DNA from: Phialophora verrucosa
Lineage: Eukaryota > Ascomycota > Eurotiomycetes > Chaetothyriales > Herpotrichiellaceae
Direction of reading: 5' to 3'
Length of the DNA: 64,000 bases
NCBI GenBank assembly: GCA_002099365.1
Contig: MSED01000001.1
Span: 1,550,001-1,614,000, forward strand
The translations under genes were made by a program, and so were the position numbers. How positions within the stretch are numbered: position 1 is the stretch's first letter; the number at the start of each line of letters is the position of its first letter. The notes beneath the pieces were generated by a model. It was not told the origin of the DNA. It worked only from the letters and a program-made list of their open reading frames with translations, and ran no database searches. Positions 10,282 through 21,272 of this stretch are shown here, one piece after another.

Positions 10282-11470
10282 TTATGGCTTCCTCCACGCC
10301 AATGTGAGGAACTCTTTGACGCTCAGAGTTTTGATGTCCGGAAATTCCATGTTCAGTGTGCGTGGGGGGTTCAAATCGACTTCCCCCCAAATATACCACA
10401 ACCCAAGTAGGGCAAGCTGAGACCGAAGATCGTCTTCAGGCATCGCGGCATACAAGATCGGGTAAGAGGGGAGCTCTGTCACCTTTCCCGCCTTCAGATT
10501 TTCCTCCGAGTCGTAGACGACACTGAACTTCGTGCCTGTTGTCACCTTTCCCGCCTTCAGATTTTCCTCCGAGTCGTAGACGACACTGAACTTCGTGCCT
10601 GTATGACCAGCGTCAGCATTCCTGAGAACTTAGACTGTGGGGTACTGTTCAGGGTATACCTTTCGCCTCTTCAGCCAGCTTGACGAACTCATTCCATGTA
10701 AGTTTTTCACCTATCACGTAGCTCTCTCTCGGCCACTGCTGGAGATCCAAACTCGCAACGATAAACTTGGCGAGGTCGGTAGTATGGGTCACGGTGATTA
10801 CATCGTTGCCGGAACCCGGGATGGCGGCACTGTTGTTGAGAATGTCGACAAAAAATGGCACGGGGTGTATGTAAGATGGGAATCCGGAGGAGCCGTAATA
10901 GTCGAGGAACAGTCCGTTATAGAAGGCCGTGTACTCGAGGGTGGTGTCCTGAACTGCCTTGAGTAACTGAGACTTGGCTTTCGCCGCTGGTGTACTCATC
11001 GGGTATCTGTAGATCGAAGGAAAGGTACAGTCAGCCCTACGTCTTTGGACCCCGGGAGTTCCTCGATCAGACTACTTACTTGACAGGATATGTAAATCCC
11101 GCGAAGATACTTGGAATAAGCCTCTTGGTGGTGTGCGATTTGTCGGCGGCAAGGTAGAGGTTCTTCTGCGGTTCGAGCTCAACTATAGAGTTGATAGTAT
11201 CGATGATAGTATGGACCTTGTTGTCTTCTAGGGTCGAGACAAGGAGATCGACATTTTCGTAAGTCACCGGAACAATGCGAACGTCGAGCTCTTTCGCGAG
11301 TTCAGGTTTGTCCTGACGTAACGTTAGTTCCTCGCAGATCCGACGAGACGTGATGCTGGCCGCACTGTTCGGCTGAGAACAATGATTTCATGCTTTGCTT
11401 GAGCTTTCATCTCTTCCACGATTGTTCGACCGAGGCCGTTGGTGCCGCCGGCAACCGCAACAACAACCAT
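10282..11470 (-). CDS. NmrA-like NAD(P)-binding protein (isoflavone-reductase-like)
   Basis: Four exons (11470-11366, 11312-11080, 11006-10660, 10598-10282) give 333 aa. The N-terminal dinucleotide-binding motif is VAVAGGTNGLGR (GxxGxxG type), followed by SRTDKPELAKELDV, a middle NmrA-like region (FYNGLFLDYYG, VTHTTDLAKFIVASL) and the C-terminal LGLWYIWGEVDLNP. Such proteins are atypical SDRs that act as reductases or redox-sensing regulators. The last exon begins with a 21-codon unit present twice in tandem. The reading frame remains open, so the gene appears expressible. A decayed copy of its last exon lies at 17998-18195. Confidence 0.8.
10478..10603. repeat. 63-bp tandem duplication inside the NmrA-like gene
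   Basis: Two head-to-tail units, 10478-10540 and 10541-10603, differ only in their last base. Each unit encodes 21 residues in frame (TGTKFSVVYDSEENL and flanks). The duplicated block carries the intron-acceptor-like CAG, so two acceptors exist exactly 63 nt apart. Confidence 0.95.
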
Positions 11471-12730
11471 AGTGATGGAGGATTGGACAGAACCAGAATC
11501 GACCTGTTGTTTATGGGTATATTGTATTCAGAGCGTCCAAAAGAGATCCTTGTATATAGTGTGTCGATCGCCGCCGTCTAATCCCCTGTTCGTCCGCCGG
11601 ACGGACCAAAGATGAGGCAGCCCGGGGTACCCCGCCCAATAGCTGAGTCTGTGAAACAGAGAAGCAGTTGAGGGCACAATAATACCCGCACAGCTGAACC
11701 AGCAGTATGTGTTGGAGGAAGCAGGAAGTGGCTATCCGCCGAGCCGTGATCCAGGATACCCGGGAAACAAACAGTCTCTCTCGCCGTCTTTCGGCTGGGA
11801 CGCGGATTGGTCGAAGGTGCAGCAGCTGTCAGGCCTAAGCGCCTGCCGGGTTGGAGACAGCAATGTGTAGCACAACATCAAGTTTTGCTGCGCCACAACA
11901 AATGCATATGCATTTAAAGATGTGACATTCCGCCGGGCTTCTGGGGTCTTACGGGAAAGACCAGGCCGTGGGCCAACTTTCCATTCTGAGCCCAATGCTG
12001 CCGCCGTCTATATACGGTGAAGTGTGGCGTATATTGAAATCCGCCCCTCGATTATGCAAATGGAGACCCTGCTGCGTGTACTCTATTGCAGGCGCAGTGC
12101 AGTAGGTCACTGACACCAAAAGCCACTTTGCTCTGCCGAACATGATGCTGGCAGAGAAGCTAAAAGGAGCTTAGGGGCGAGGCAATCGAAGCCTGGAGCA
12201 AGCAATCAACAGAGACACTTTTTTCGGCCTTCTTTCTTGAAGCATGAAGAACACTATAGATCATGGTTTAAGAGGAGAAACATACCCGATAGTGGCCTCG
12301 TGATCCTTTGGCAGCGTTCTCACAATTTGATAACAGGTTGTCCTGTGCTGAGGGCGGAGACACCACACAATATCTTAACAGTGTCGACATTCCTGCCCTC
12401 GATCGCGGAAAATGTGAACTCTTGGGAGAAAGACGATCCTGTAGAATCAAAAGATGATAAATGCTGGGATCTGGTGCTAGATGAGGATCTGGCTGCTATA
12501 CAACGTAAAAGAATAAATGAGGCAACAGTCCTTCAGCCGTCAAAAAAGAGGAAATTGTTCCATGGGGCTCCGAGAATTGGTCCGCGGACCAGCAAAACAA
12601 AAGTCGGTCGTATTTTACTTGAGCTATATATGTAAGTCGCCTTGTTTCTGTCGCTGGATCAGTTTTGAAACCCTTTCATGATTGCAATTGTGTTATCTGC
12701 CTTGCCTCTCACCGTTGCGGTCCCCTCAAG
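11471..12730. other. Intergenic stretch, no gene recognised
   Basis: It holds an open frame at 12237-12635 with no ATG start (it opens at a TTG) and no family resemblance; its C-terminal part is Lys-rich. It may be a remnant or chance. The segment otherwise holds the promoters of the two flanking NmrA-like genes. Confidence 0.4.
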
Positions 12731-14165
12731 ATGTCCACCAATCTACTCGTCGCTGGAGCCACTGGCTACATGTAGGTATTTCGGAGGGCACACTCAAAGT
12801 TTTCATCTGACAGATGCTCTCAGCGGTGGCACCATCATAAGCCGGCTCCTGGAGAGCCGCACCGCTGAGCATATATTCGTGATTGTAAGAAACGATGCTC
12901 AGCAGCAGGCTCTGTCCAAGCTCGGGATCCATATTCTCCAAGCCAACCTCACGGACTATGACGCTTTGGTTCGCGAGGTCCTCAAGAATGATAGTCTGTA
13001 GCAGTCCTGGCGATGATATGCTCGATTTTATCTATTAATGGTTGTATTAGTTTCTATTGTCATCGATACTGTCAGCGCCCTAGACTCGGCCTTTTCCCTT
13101 CCCCTTATCTCCGCACTAGGTCAACGAGTCCAAACCACTGGAAGGAAATCTTACTTTGTTTATGTAACTATGTTTCCTATGCCTATCTTTGTCCAAGTTA
13201 CATGGCATACTAACATGATTCTCACGAGACATCGGGTGCCTCAGCATTTGCCGACAAGACTGGTTGGCCACATGGCACTGTGAAGGACTCAGATGTGGTC
13301 TTCTCCCTCATCGAGTCGACCGACACGCCGTACGCGGCCTGCCAAGTACGTATACAACTCTTTCCCAGTGGAATAATTTTCCCCCTCTGATCCGTCCCCT
13401 AGACCATCGCCGCCGTCATCAAGCATGCCGCCCAGCATAACGTGCAGGTGTATGTTGTCGTCCACCGCTCGTCTGTAAGTGTGGAAACACCATATCCTGA
13501 TGCCCCTTTCCATATTCGCAAGCTTCTTGCTAACCAAATTACCCTCATCCAGATGGGAGAGGATCCAGGGAGTGCAACAAGCTCTCCGTCCAGCTCCCGA
13601 GCATCATCCGCGCCGGCATCTCCGACGGCCGCGTCCACAAGTTCCCTTCCAATGGTGTAAGTATCACCACTTGGGCCTTAATTCCTTATTCCTCCACCCC
13701 GCAACCATGGCGACTTACCTCACTCGGACGTCGTAGCAATGGCAAGCCACCCATGTCGGCGATGTAGCCACCTTCTTGATTTCCGTCATCGACATAATCG
13801 CCTCTGGAAACCCTCCTCCCGCCGGCCAACAAGGCTTCTTTTTTGCCTCGGCGCACGCCATTGATTGGTGGGAAACCAAGGAGCACATCGCCCGCTGCTT
13901 GCACAAAAGAGGTCTCGTGGATAGTCCCATAGTAGACGTCTGGGAAAGCTATGCAGCTGCAGCGAAGAGCTTACAAGCTCCTCTAGAATGTGTCCCCGTC
14001 GCCTGGGACTCGACGTACATTTCGCCGATCATCTCAGGTGCAACGTGCTGAGCTTCCTCTGACGATTATGATAGTACGGATCCCCTCTTTGACAAGATCG
14101 ACCAGGTGAGCTGGAGGCCAAAGTGGTCTAGAGCCAGTTTCCCCCGCAACCTCGATGATGAATGA
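12731..14165 (+). pseudogene. NAD-dependent epimerase/NmrA-like gene with a probable frameshift
   Basis: The gene starts at an ATG at 12731 with STNLLVAGATGYIGGTI (GxxGxxG) and continues through spliced blocks RLLESRTAEH, VSALDSAFSLPLISALGQ, YTSGASAFADKTGWPHG (catalytic-type YxxxK is absent), AAVIKHAAQHNVQVYVV, then PPLVYGRGSRECNKLSVQL, QWQATHVGDVATFL and a terminal block SWRPKWSRASFPRNLDDE ending at 14165. Homology passes from one frame to another within the exon at about 13455-13475, where one base appears missing between YVV and PPLVYG. The extreme C-terminal block also needs a splice I could not place. A single-base sequencing error cannot be excluded. The family comprises atypical SDR sugar-epimerase-like proteins. 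Confidence 0.62.
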
Positions 14166-15295
14166 GATCCTGGCTGTTTCCGAGAGGCGCTTAGTCGTTC
14201 TCAGTTGGCAGGCCACTGAGCAGCACTGGTCATCACTTGAAGCGAGATAGTGCTCAGGGGTGCTTAGGGTGCTCGGTACTGAGCATAACTGAGCCAACTA
14301 AGAAAACCTGAATTATATGTATTGAACTTCGTTCTTGATTCTTGATCATACCCCTACGTTCTGGGCACTGACCGCTCTCGCTTCATACAATGACTCCCTC
14401 GAGATTCTGCATTCGTCGTTCGACATATTCCCCTGCTTACTTCCTACTTGCCAAGGAACTGTCGTCTCTGGGCACGTACCCGTGAAGCGGTTGATAACAG
14501 GGCCAGAGGGTAGATATTGCAAACTTTTGTACGATTGATGGCACTCAACTTGGATTGTGGACGTTAGACACCTGTAGAGCTGTCTAGTATGCCTGTATCT
14601 TGCATCAATCTGCATGAACAGACACGCTTCATTGAACCAGCACTTGCGACAATAATGGTAATTGGGACCAAGAGATGATAGTTGTCATGAACTGCTGGTT
14701 CAGACAGCATATAAGCTAAGAGGTCCAAGTTCCGGGCATGAATTGCCAGGATTCTTAGTCTTTTTGGGCGATCCCTAAGGGATTGTAGACCTCTTCCTAA
14801 CACTCTATAAGTATTAGGAACAACACGCTAAGATTCAGGGGTCACCTGTATATAGCGCGCGGGTCGCATGCGTCTCCTTTTCGAGGCTCTAGCTTTAGAA
14901 TCGAGTCGCGTTGCGCCTATAGATAGGCAATACACTTCTTAATTAACTGCTGGCGAAGCCCGTCCCTGACAATATGTTACTAAGAGCCTCCGCCTTATTA
15001 TATAGTATACAACATTTCTACTTGTCCTGGACTAGCGTCCCCTATAGCGATATGATAAACATACGATAGGATTAGCGTTTACGCCACAACGATAGGCGGA
15101 ATAGGGAGGGGAGAAATCGAGTCGCGGGGTAACCCCGTATTTCAGTACTATGCACCCCGTCTACGGAACTCTACACTCCGGATTGTCCCTTCTTTTTCCT
15201 TTAGGCTCTGTCCCGCACTGGGTTCTGAGAAAGCTTCCCCCTTCTGATAGAGTCCTCTACCTCTGGCTGTCTTGCAATGGACACATCGAACCTTG
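14166..15295. other. Intergenic stretch with a TA-rich degenerate block
   Basis: Between about 14780 and 15120 the sequence is rich in TATA/CTATAG-type words with scattered CG-containing words, resembling an old, heavily mutated repeat. No LTR, terminal inverted repeat or transposase frame is visible. No gene is recognised in the rest. Confidence 0.4.
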
Positions 15296-17828
15296 ATGGC
15301 CGCGATCACGACAGACGACGTCCCTCCGTTGCTTCCACCTGTGAAGCGCGATGCCGTAGCAGCGAGAATGACCTCCGACGCCCCAGGTCCGAAACGTCGC
15401 GCGTCCAAAGCATGCCACTCGTGCCGGGCCAGGAAAGTCCGTTGCGATGTGGTCGGCCGCGGGATTCCCTGTACGAATTGTCGCCTTGACCACGTCGAGT
15501 GCGCCGTGACCGACTCTAAGCGAGGGACAAACGCCACCGCGACTTCGAAAGCCAGTGATATGAGCAACCTCACACCACGCTCCTCGGTAGGCAATGCCAA
15601 CGATCTCCCCGTCTGCCTGAGCTTCAAAAATTCCTTCAGGAGAAAGAGCACCTGCCTTCGCCAGAAGTCCGGGACCACCGATCCGACGAAAGCTTGCCAG
15701 AAATCGAATCGAGTAATCCAGTCCTACGCATGTCTGGTAGATCGAAGAGGCCGCGCAATTTCTACTGTCAGTTGAATTGACGCACAAGACTTTCAAAACC
15801 CCAATGCTCCCCTGTTCTCGGTGTCTCGATTCTCGTGGCTCCCAGTAAGACCATCCGGGCAGATGATTCAACGGCCCAACCCCAAGGGACTCCCCGCGTC
15901 GAAGATGACCGACGTCATACTTCACTGTCCGTGTCGACGCAGCCTGCGCCCGTTCCGCTCCCCAGCCCGTCCCAGAGCTCACTACACGCGCACCATCTGG
16001 CTCGGTCTTTCATTCAGCCCTCGCAACCGCTTCCAAGGCACGTGCGGCCGCTGCCGCGGATGATCATATCGGAGGACCGCGATTTTCTCGAACGCAAAGG
16101 GGCGCTGTCGATCCCCGAGGATACTCTCCGTAACGAGCTGCTCCGCAGCTATATCCAATATGTCCACCCTTTCCTACCGCTCCTGGATTTACAAGACTTT
16201 CTCCTGCCAATCGGATGGAACGATGAGGTCAACCCGATCAGTCTCATCCTTTTGCAAGCAGTGTTGTTTGCCGGGGTCTCCTTTGTCGACCTGAGGTTCC
16301 TCCAAAGTCAGGGATTTCCTGATCGCAAGGCCGCGCGCAAAGCCTTCTTCTCCAAGGTCCGACTGTTGTACGATCTTGACTGCGAATCTGACAGTTTAGC
16401 CCTCCTGCAAGCCTTGCTGCTAATGTCGTACTGATATCAGTCACCGGAGGACCGGAGACATACATGGTATTGGATGGGCGCCACCGTATCCCAAGTGTAT
16501 ACGCTGGGAATGCATCGTAACCAAGGTCGGTCGCTCAAGGACCCGGCGACACGGAGACTGTGGAAGAAGATTTGGTAGGCGTGCCTCGTGAGAGATCGAC
16601 TTATCGCCCTAGGGACGAGGAGGCCATTGCGAATTAAAGAAGGCGACTACGACGTGCCCATGCTAAGCAGGGAAGACTTTGACCTGGAGCCTCTGCCGAA
16701 CGAGCTCTTCCAACTCCTGAGTGGGACACCCAGTGTGTTGAATCTGAACGCCCGAGTGGACCTGGTGTCCAGCTTCATCGAGCTGGCCAAGCTGGCGGTT
16801 TGCATCGGGCATGTTTTGGATTCCCAGTATTCAACCCTGGGTCCGCCGGCCCTCAGAGGCATGGATCCGGGCATGATGCTAGTCCCCAAGCAGTCGCCGA
16901 AACAGATGCAAGATTTTGTCACCTGTGAAGAGCAACTGATCCTGTGGCACCAAAACCTCGCCCCCGAGGCCAGGTACGCCGAATCCGAAGATTGGTACCC
17001 TCTCTCGTCCGACGAAGACAAAGTAGTCAACCTGCACCGTGCCATGCTCTACATGATTTACTTGACCACGAGCAGTGCGTTACATCGACCACGAGCAGTG
17101 CGTTACATCGACCACGGGTCTTTCGTTCCAAGTCGAGCAACGGGAACGCTTCGGATCTCCAAAACACCTCCCGGGAAAAGCTTTAGGCATTAGCCATCAA
17201 GGTGATAGAAGTAGTGTACGACTTGAGCGTCCAGGATCAAGTGCGCTATCTCTCCACCAGCGGCGTTGTGATCATGTTGTCGGCCATCACTGGCCACCTC
17301 CCGGGCGTCCGGTCTGAGGACGAGAATGTCCGGAATTCCAGCATCTGTTGTTCCTATCAGTGTCTCCAGTTCATCCAGAGACACTGAGAGATCTACTGGT
17401 CGGCTGACCCGGCCATGCTGTTCACCGAGGCCGTGATACGCAGAGCGAAGATCCAGATCCCCGTGGTCCAACCAAGGACGCGATTGACTTGGCATATCCC
17501 TTAGACCATGAACATCGACCCGGGAATATTTCCAATCCGCTACGGTGGCCGTCCGCCGGTGCTCGACCTGTCGACACGGAGAGACGGTGAAGGTGCCAGT
17601 ACCGTCGAAGTGACGCAAGTTGTTCAGGGCGGTGCCACTAGAGCCGGCATCGGTCTGCCGGACGGGGCATTCCACCAAGCGGCAAGTGAAAGCCATCGTA
17701 CTGATGGAAACCCCGACGCGGACATTGAGGATCATTGGAATTTTGCCGATGGCCTGTTCGATTTCGAACCGGACCCAGCTATCCTAGCGACGGAGGATGG
17801 CTGGAACGCCGGAATGATCATGGGCTGA
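15296..17828 (+). pseudogene. Zn2Cys6 transcription factor, disrupted
   Basis: The DNA-binding domain is intact: CHSCRARKVRCDVVG and a CTNCRLDHVEC half near the N terminus. A fungal-specific regulatory domain follows (RSYIQYVHPFLPLLD, LQAVLFAGVSFVD, WYWMGATVSQVYTLGMHRN). In the single long frame from 15835 to 17193 two sites read as stops where the family has Trp: TGA at 16432-16434 (before YQSPEDRRHTW) and TAG at 16576-16578 (after KKIW). A 23-bp tandem duplication at 17065-17110 shifts the frame, and similarity continues in other frames to GLFDFEPDPAILATEDGW near 17800. A link across 15775-15835 is also unclear. It probably once regulated adjacent genes. An intron hiding one stop is possible, but not all lesions. 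Confidence 0.78.
17065..17110. repeat. 23-bp tandem duplication in the regulator pseudogene
   Basis: Two perfect copies of a 23-bp unit begin at 17065 and 17088, with a third partial match from 17111. The unit length is not a multiple of three, so it shifts the reading frame. Confidence 0.92.
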
Positions 17829-17997
17829 GGCGACAGAGCGACAAGAGTGTGTGGGATATCCACCTCTCTCTTCGCCATCTGCTATTCCAGTGGCCATTCA
17901 TTCGGGCCCGTCATACCACTCTTGCCAAGTCCACAACCGCACCCTCTCTCACACATACCCCCACGAACTCAGGAATTGAGCAGAGTCATTGCTTCTT

Positions 17998-18195
17998 CCA
18001 TCCTAGGTTGAGGAACTCGTTCACGCTGATAACATTAATCTCTGGAAAGTCTATGTACAGCGTATGTTGAGGACTCATATCCGTTTCTCCCCAGACACAC
18101 CACAACCCAAATCGAGCCATCATGTCCTGAAGGTCGTCTTCTGAAAGTGCCGTATATATGGCTGGATAACTAGGAAGCTCTATGACCTTTCCAGG
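17998..18195 (-). pseudogene. Isolated last-exon fragment of an NmrA-like gene
   Basis: The minus strand encodes about 65 residues (KVIELPSYPAIYTALSEDDL, GLWCVWGETDMSPQHTL, FPEINVISVNEFLNLGW) clearly paralogous to the last exon of the NmrA-like gene at 10282-11470, with a natural stop after GWKKQ. Nothing upstream continues the gene. At about 18195 it abuts an oppositely oriented epimerase-like fragment, so this is a breakpoint. Confidence 0.8.
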
Positions 18196-18722
18196 CCAAG
18201 AAGAATGGGCCTACTCTCGAACTTCTCGCCTACCCCGATACCATCCTCCACAGTATGCATGTTGACGACTGTTGCGAAGCAATATTCGACATGACGAGTG
18301 ACGAGAACCGCGATCATGTCAAACAGCAACCGTTTCAGATTGCTGGTCGGCGATACCAAACGCTCAGAGATTGGCAATGCCTTGGCCAAGGAATACGATA
18401 TTTTAGGAGGAGTTCGGTACCGTCCGAGATAGATGGGAGAAAATCTAGCTTACTACATCCTCGGTATCTCTCAATGGGTCAATTCAGGAAACATTGGGAA
18501 GATTGTTTGTTGCCTGGAGCGACCGAAAGCTGCTGTTTTCCGAGGGCATCCACGTCTACCGGCGCAGCTTCGAAGCTACCGTCGAGGTGCAACACCCTTT
18601 CATTCAGTGGCTTCAAGGCTATGTCAAGTCGTGAAGACTGAAGAGCTAACTGGAGCTAGACACTGCGCTGGATTCTCCATTGCTTATTTTCGTGCGGCCC
18701 CAGGTCGACGATTGCTCAAATA
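18196..18722 (+). pseudogene. NAD-dependent epimerase/dehydratase fragment with frameshifts
   Basis: Similarity starts abruptly with KKNGPTLELLAYPDTILHSM, then HVDDCCEAIFDMTSDENRDH and PFQIAGRRYQT. It shifts frame to IGNALAKEYDILGGVRYRP, meets a stop, then resumes in other frames with YILGISQWVNS and FVAWSDRKLLFSEGIHVYRR, ending with IQWLQGYVKS. The N-terminal nucleotide-binding half is missing. The pattern is that of a 5'-truncated, frameshifted SDR-like gene of the epimerase type. Confidence 0.7.
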
Positions 18723-19540
18723 ATCTTACTCGTACTACTAAAACGGTAAACTTATGTCGATGTACTACCGTAGTACCAGTGCCAAATGGCATTCGCGTGT
18801 ATCGGGGTCCTCGGCTCTCGACAGCCTATTCCGTGCCCCTCCAAGTCTACTGAAGGCAGCTTGTCGGTCAGCGTGCGCACCGGTCACAGCGATCATTCCT
18901 GTGCTCAAGCAGAAGATCCCCGCAGACCCTGGTACGCCATACTCCCACTCAGCCTCGTCTAGTTGGGCGATCCGAGCATTAGCCAAACTTATCCTTCAGT
19001 CGTTGTAGCCTCTCCTCGTTGATTTGAGTCTGACTCCTTTCTGGATAGGTAGCTCCGTAGGTAATGTCACATATACCTATTTAAGGACATGAGAAGGTCT
19101 CGGCTCTCGTGCCCGATGGGATTGGAACAAGAATGGTGAGAGCTCTTAGGTTTCTGGCTCGACGGATATGCTGTTGAGGCTATGGGAATCGATTACCGGT
19201 GGCTGACAGAATGAAGAGACTTTATTACTTCAGTAGCGCAAAGATCCAACCTCGCTGGTCGGTCTTTTAAGAAATTTCAATTGGGTGAGTCGGTTCCTTG
19301 CCATCAAGTTTGCTGGGCTTCATCCCACTTGATGCCTCAGACATTAATAATTTCCAAAGCACAATTCATTGCCTCATAATTCTATTTCCGTGTCCCATTA
19401 CTCCTTTCAAAAGATCATTGAGACATAACTTTTCAAAATTGTTTCTTTGCTCGACTTCAAAACATTCCAGCATAGCCTCGCCAATCTTCAGCCCTTCCCT
19501 GGACCGGCTCATAAATCCTCCCACAATACACCTATCCACA
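18723..19540. other. Intergenic stretch, no gene recognised
   Basis: No open frame here has recognisable similarity. It presumably includes the former promoter of the MDR pseudogene; pyrimidine-rich tracts precede the ATG at 19541. Confidence 0.45.
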
Positions 19541-20610
19541 ATGATGAAGTCTGCCCACGTCTTCAAAAATGGAGAAAATCAGCTCGATGTTCAGATTAAG
19601 GACATTCCCATCCCAAAACCAGAAGCCAACCAGGTGTTGATCAGAGTTGTTGTTTCCGGTACAAACCCCAAGGACTGGAAACTGCTCTCCTCTTCGAAGG
19701 CGCGACGGCCCTCAACACCGGTAACGACATTGCCGGATTTGTGGAGGCGGTGGGCGACAACGTCTCCGAGTTCAAGGTTGGGGACCGAGTGGCTGCATTT
19801 CATAAAAGGTTGACCCCTTATGGCTCCTTCGCCGAGTACGCTATTGCATGGGAAAAGACAACCTTTCATCTTCTTCAGCATACTTCCTTTGAAGAGGCGG
19901 CTACGATTCCTCTAGCAGCTATGACTGCCGCAGTTGGACTCTTCTGTCGCTTAGGCTTACCCGAGCCTTGGGTCACTATATCTCAGGCCCATGAGGACGC
20001 TTGCGTAGGCGGAGTGGTGGTTTATGGCGCTGCTTCTGCTGTAGGCGCTTTCGCAGTCAAACTTCTTCTACGCTCCAATATACACCCTATTATCTGTGTT
20101 GCCGGACGCGGCAGCTCCTTTGTTGTTTGATCGACAAGTCAAAAGGCGACTCCGTCATCGACTACCGCAAAGGCGACGAGCAAGTTGTCGAGGCTCTTCG
20201 CGCCGCGGTCCCCGAGGGCCAAAAACTTATGTACTCCTTTGATGCTGTCAGCGAGAAAGGGAGTTATCAGAACATCATCAAAGTTCTCAACCCATATGGA
20301 CATATTAGTCTGGTCTTACCCGGGAAGGAATACAATGAGATCCCGAGAACGGTTCATCAGACAGTCACAACTGTTGGTTCTGTACATGGCGTACCCGACG
20401 ACTTGAGCGATTTCGGATATGCCTGGTGGAGACTCTTTGGCCGGGGTCTCAAACAAGGTTGGCTTAGCGGCCACCCGCATGAAGTTGTCCCTGGTGGATT
20501 AACTGGCGTACAAACTGGTCTGGAGAATCTTCAGTACGGCAGGGGCAAGCGCCGTCAAATATGTATATCGAATTGAAGAAACTAAGGGCGTAGATCGGTG
20601 CCCCGGCTAA
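19541..20610 (+). pseudogene. Enoyl-reductase/quinone-reductase-like MDR with three frameshifts
   Basis: The gene starts at ATG 19541 (MMKSAHVFKNGENQLDVQI). It follows the fungal zinc-lacking MDR pattern: PIPKPEANQVLIRVVVSGTNPKDWK, FEGATALNTGNDIAGFVEAVG, GDRVAAFHKRLTPYGSFAEYA, EEAATIPLAAMTAAVGL, VVVYGAASAVGAFAVKL and IDKSKGDSVIDYRKGDEQV. Similarity changes frame three times: one base seems lost after NPKDWKL (about 19684), another before LIDKSKGD (about 20128), and one gained near LENLQ (about 20538), after which SAVKYVYRIEETKGV continues to a stop at 20608. No plausible introns at these points repair it. Family members reduce double bonds or quinones with NADPH. Confidence 0.78.
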
Positions 20611-21272
20611 GCTGGATGGCAAAAGGATAACCTAGCTGAATGAGCTCTAAGACGGACGTATCTAAGGTCCAGGGTAACAGGTGACGGACGTACGAACTCT
20701 CTCCTGGTTGTTCTCAAGTAGTCTCTGTATCAACGGTGTACCAGAATCCGCAAGCCAGCAAGTACCGAGACAAGTTCCACACAGCCAAGGCTGTTTATGG
20801 GGTTACATAAGCTGTGGATTTCACCGCAACTGCTCGCGCTCTACCGCTTCTCCACTAGCGCGCAACCCGCCACTCCGCCGCCTCCCAATTGGCCTGCAGT
20901 TCTGTTCCTGGCTGCTGCTGATTTGCACAGCCTAAGGGGCTAGAAATAGGCGCCTCTTGATGAAAAGGAGGAAGCAGTCGCCTTTTGGGAATAATATGTG
21001 CCTTCGATCACACTGCCCTAATTAAAGGTGCACAGGGTGTGATCACGTGATAGCCACCAATGAGGGTAGTGCGATTGATTGATTATGTAACCGATCCTAA
21101 GGCGGTAACGTTCCGCTATGCCCGGATATTCGGCTTTAACCCATTTCGGCGTAGCGCTTTGCTGAGCACGCTGACCGGTTTTTCGCAATCACTATCACAA
21201 TGTCCTTGCTGCGGGAAGCGTAGGATCGAGTCTCCTCCTCTTTTCGTCGCCAATCTAACGCTATTAGGCACG
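20611..21272. other. Intergenic stretch, no gene recognised
   Basis: No supported gene is seen. It includes the promoter side of the Zn2Cys6 gene that starts at 21273. Confidence 0.45.

Noticed and set aside
12237..12635. 133-codon open frame rich in Lys near its end
   Set aside because: It opens at a TTG, has no in-frame ATG near the start and no recognisable family; it may be a scrap or chance.
18754..19008. Open frame with Ala/Ser-rich translation
   Set aside because: No ATG context, intron or family support; it lies between two pseudogenes.
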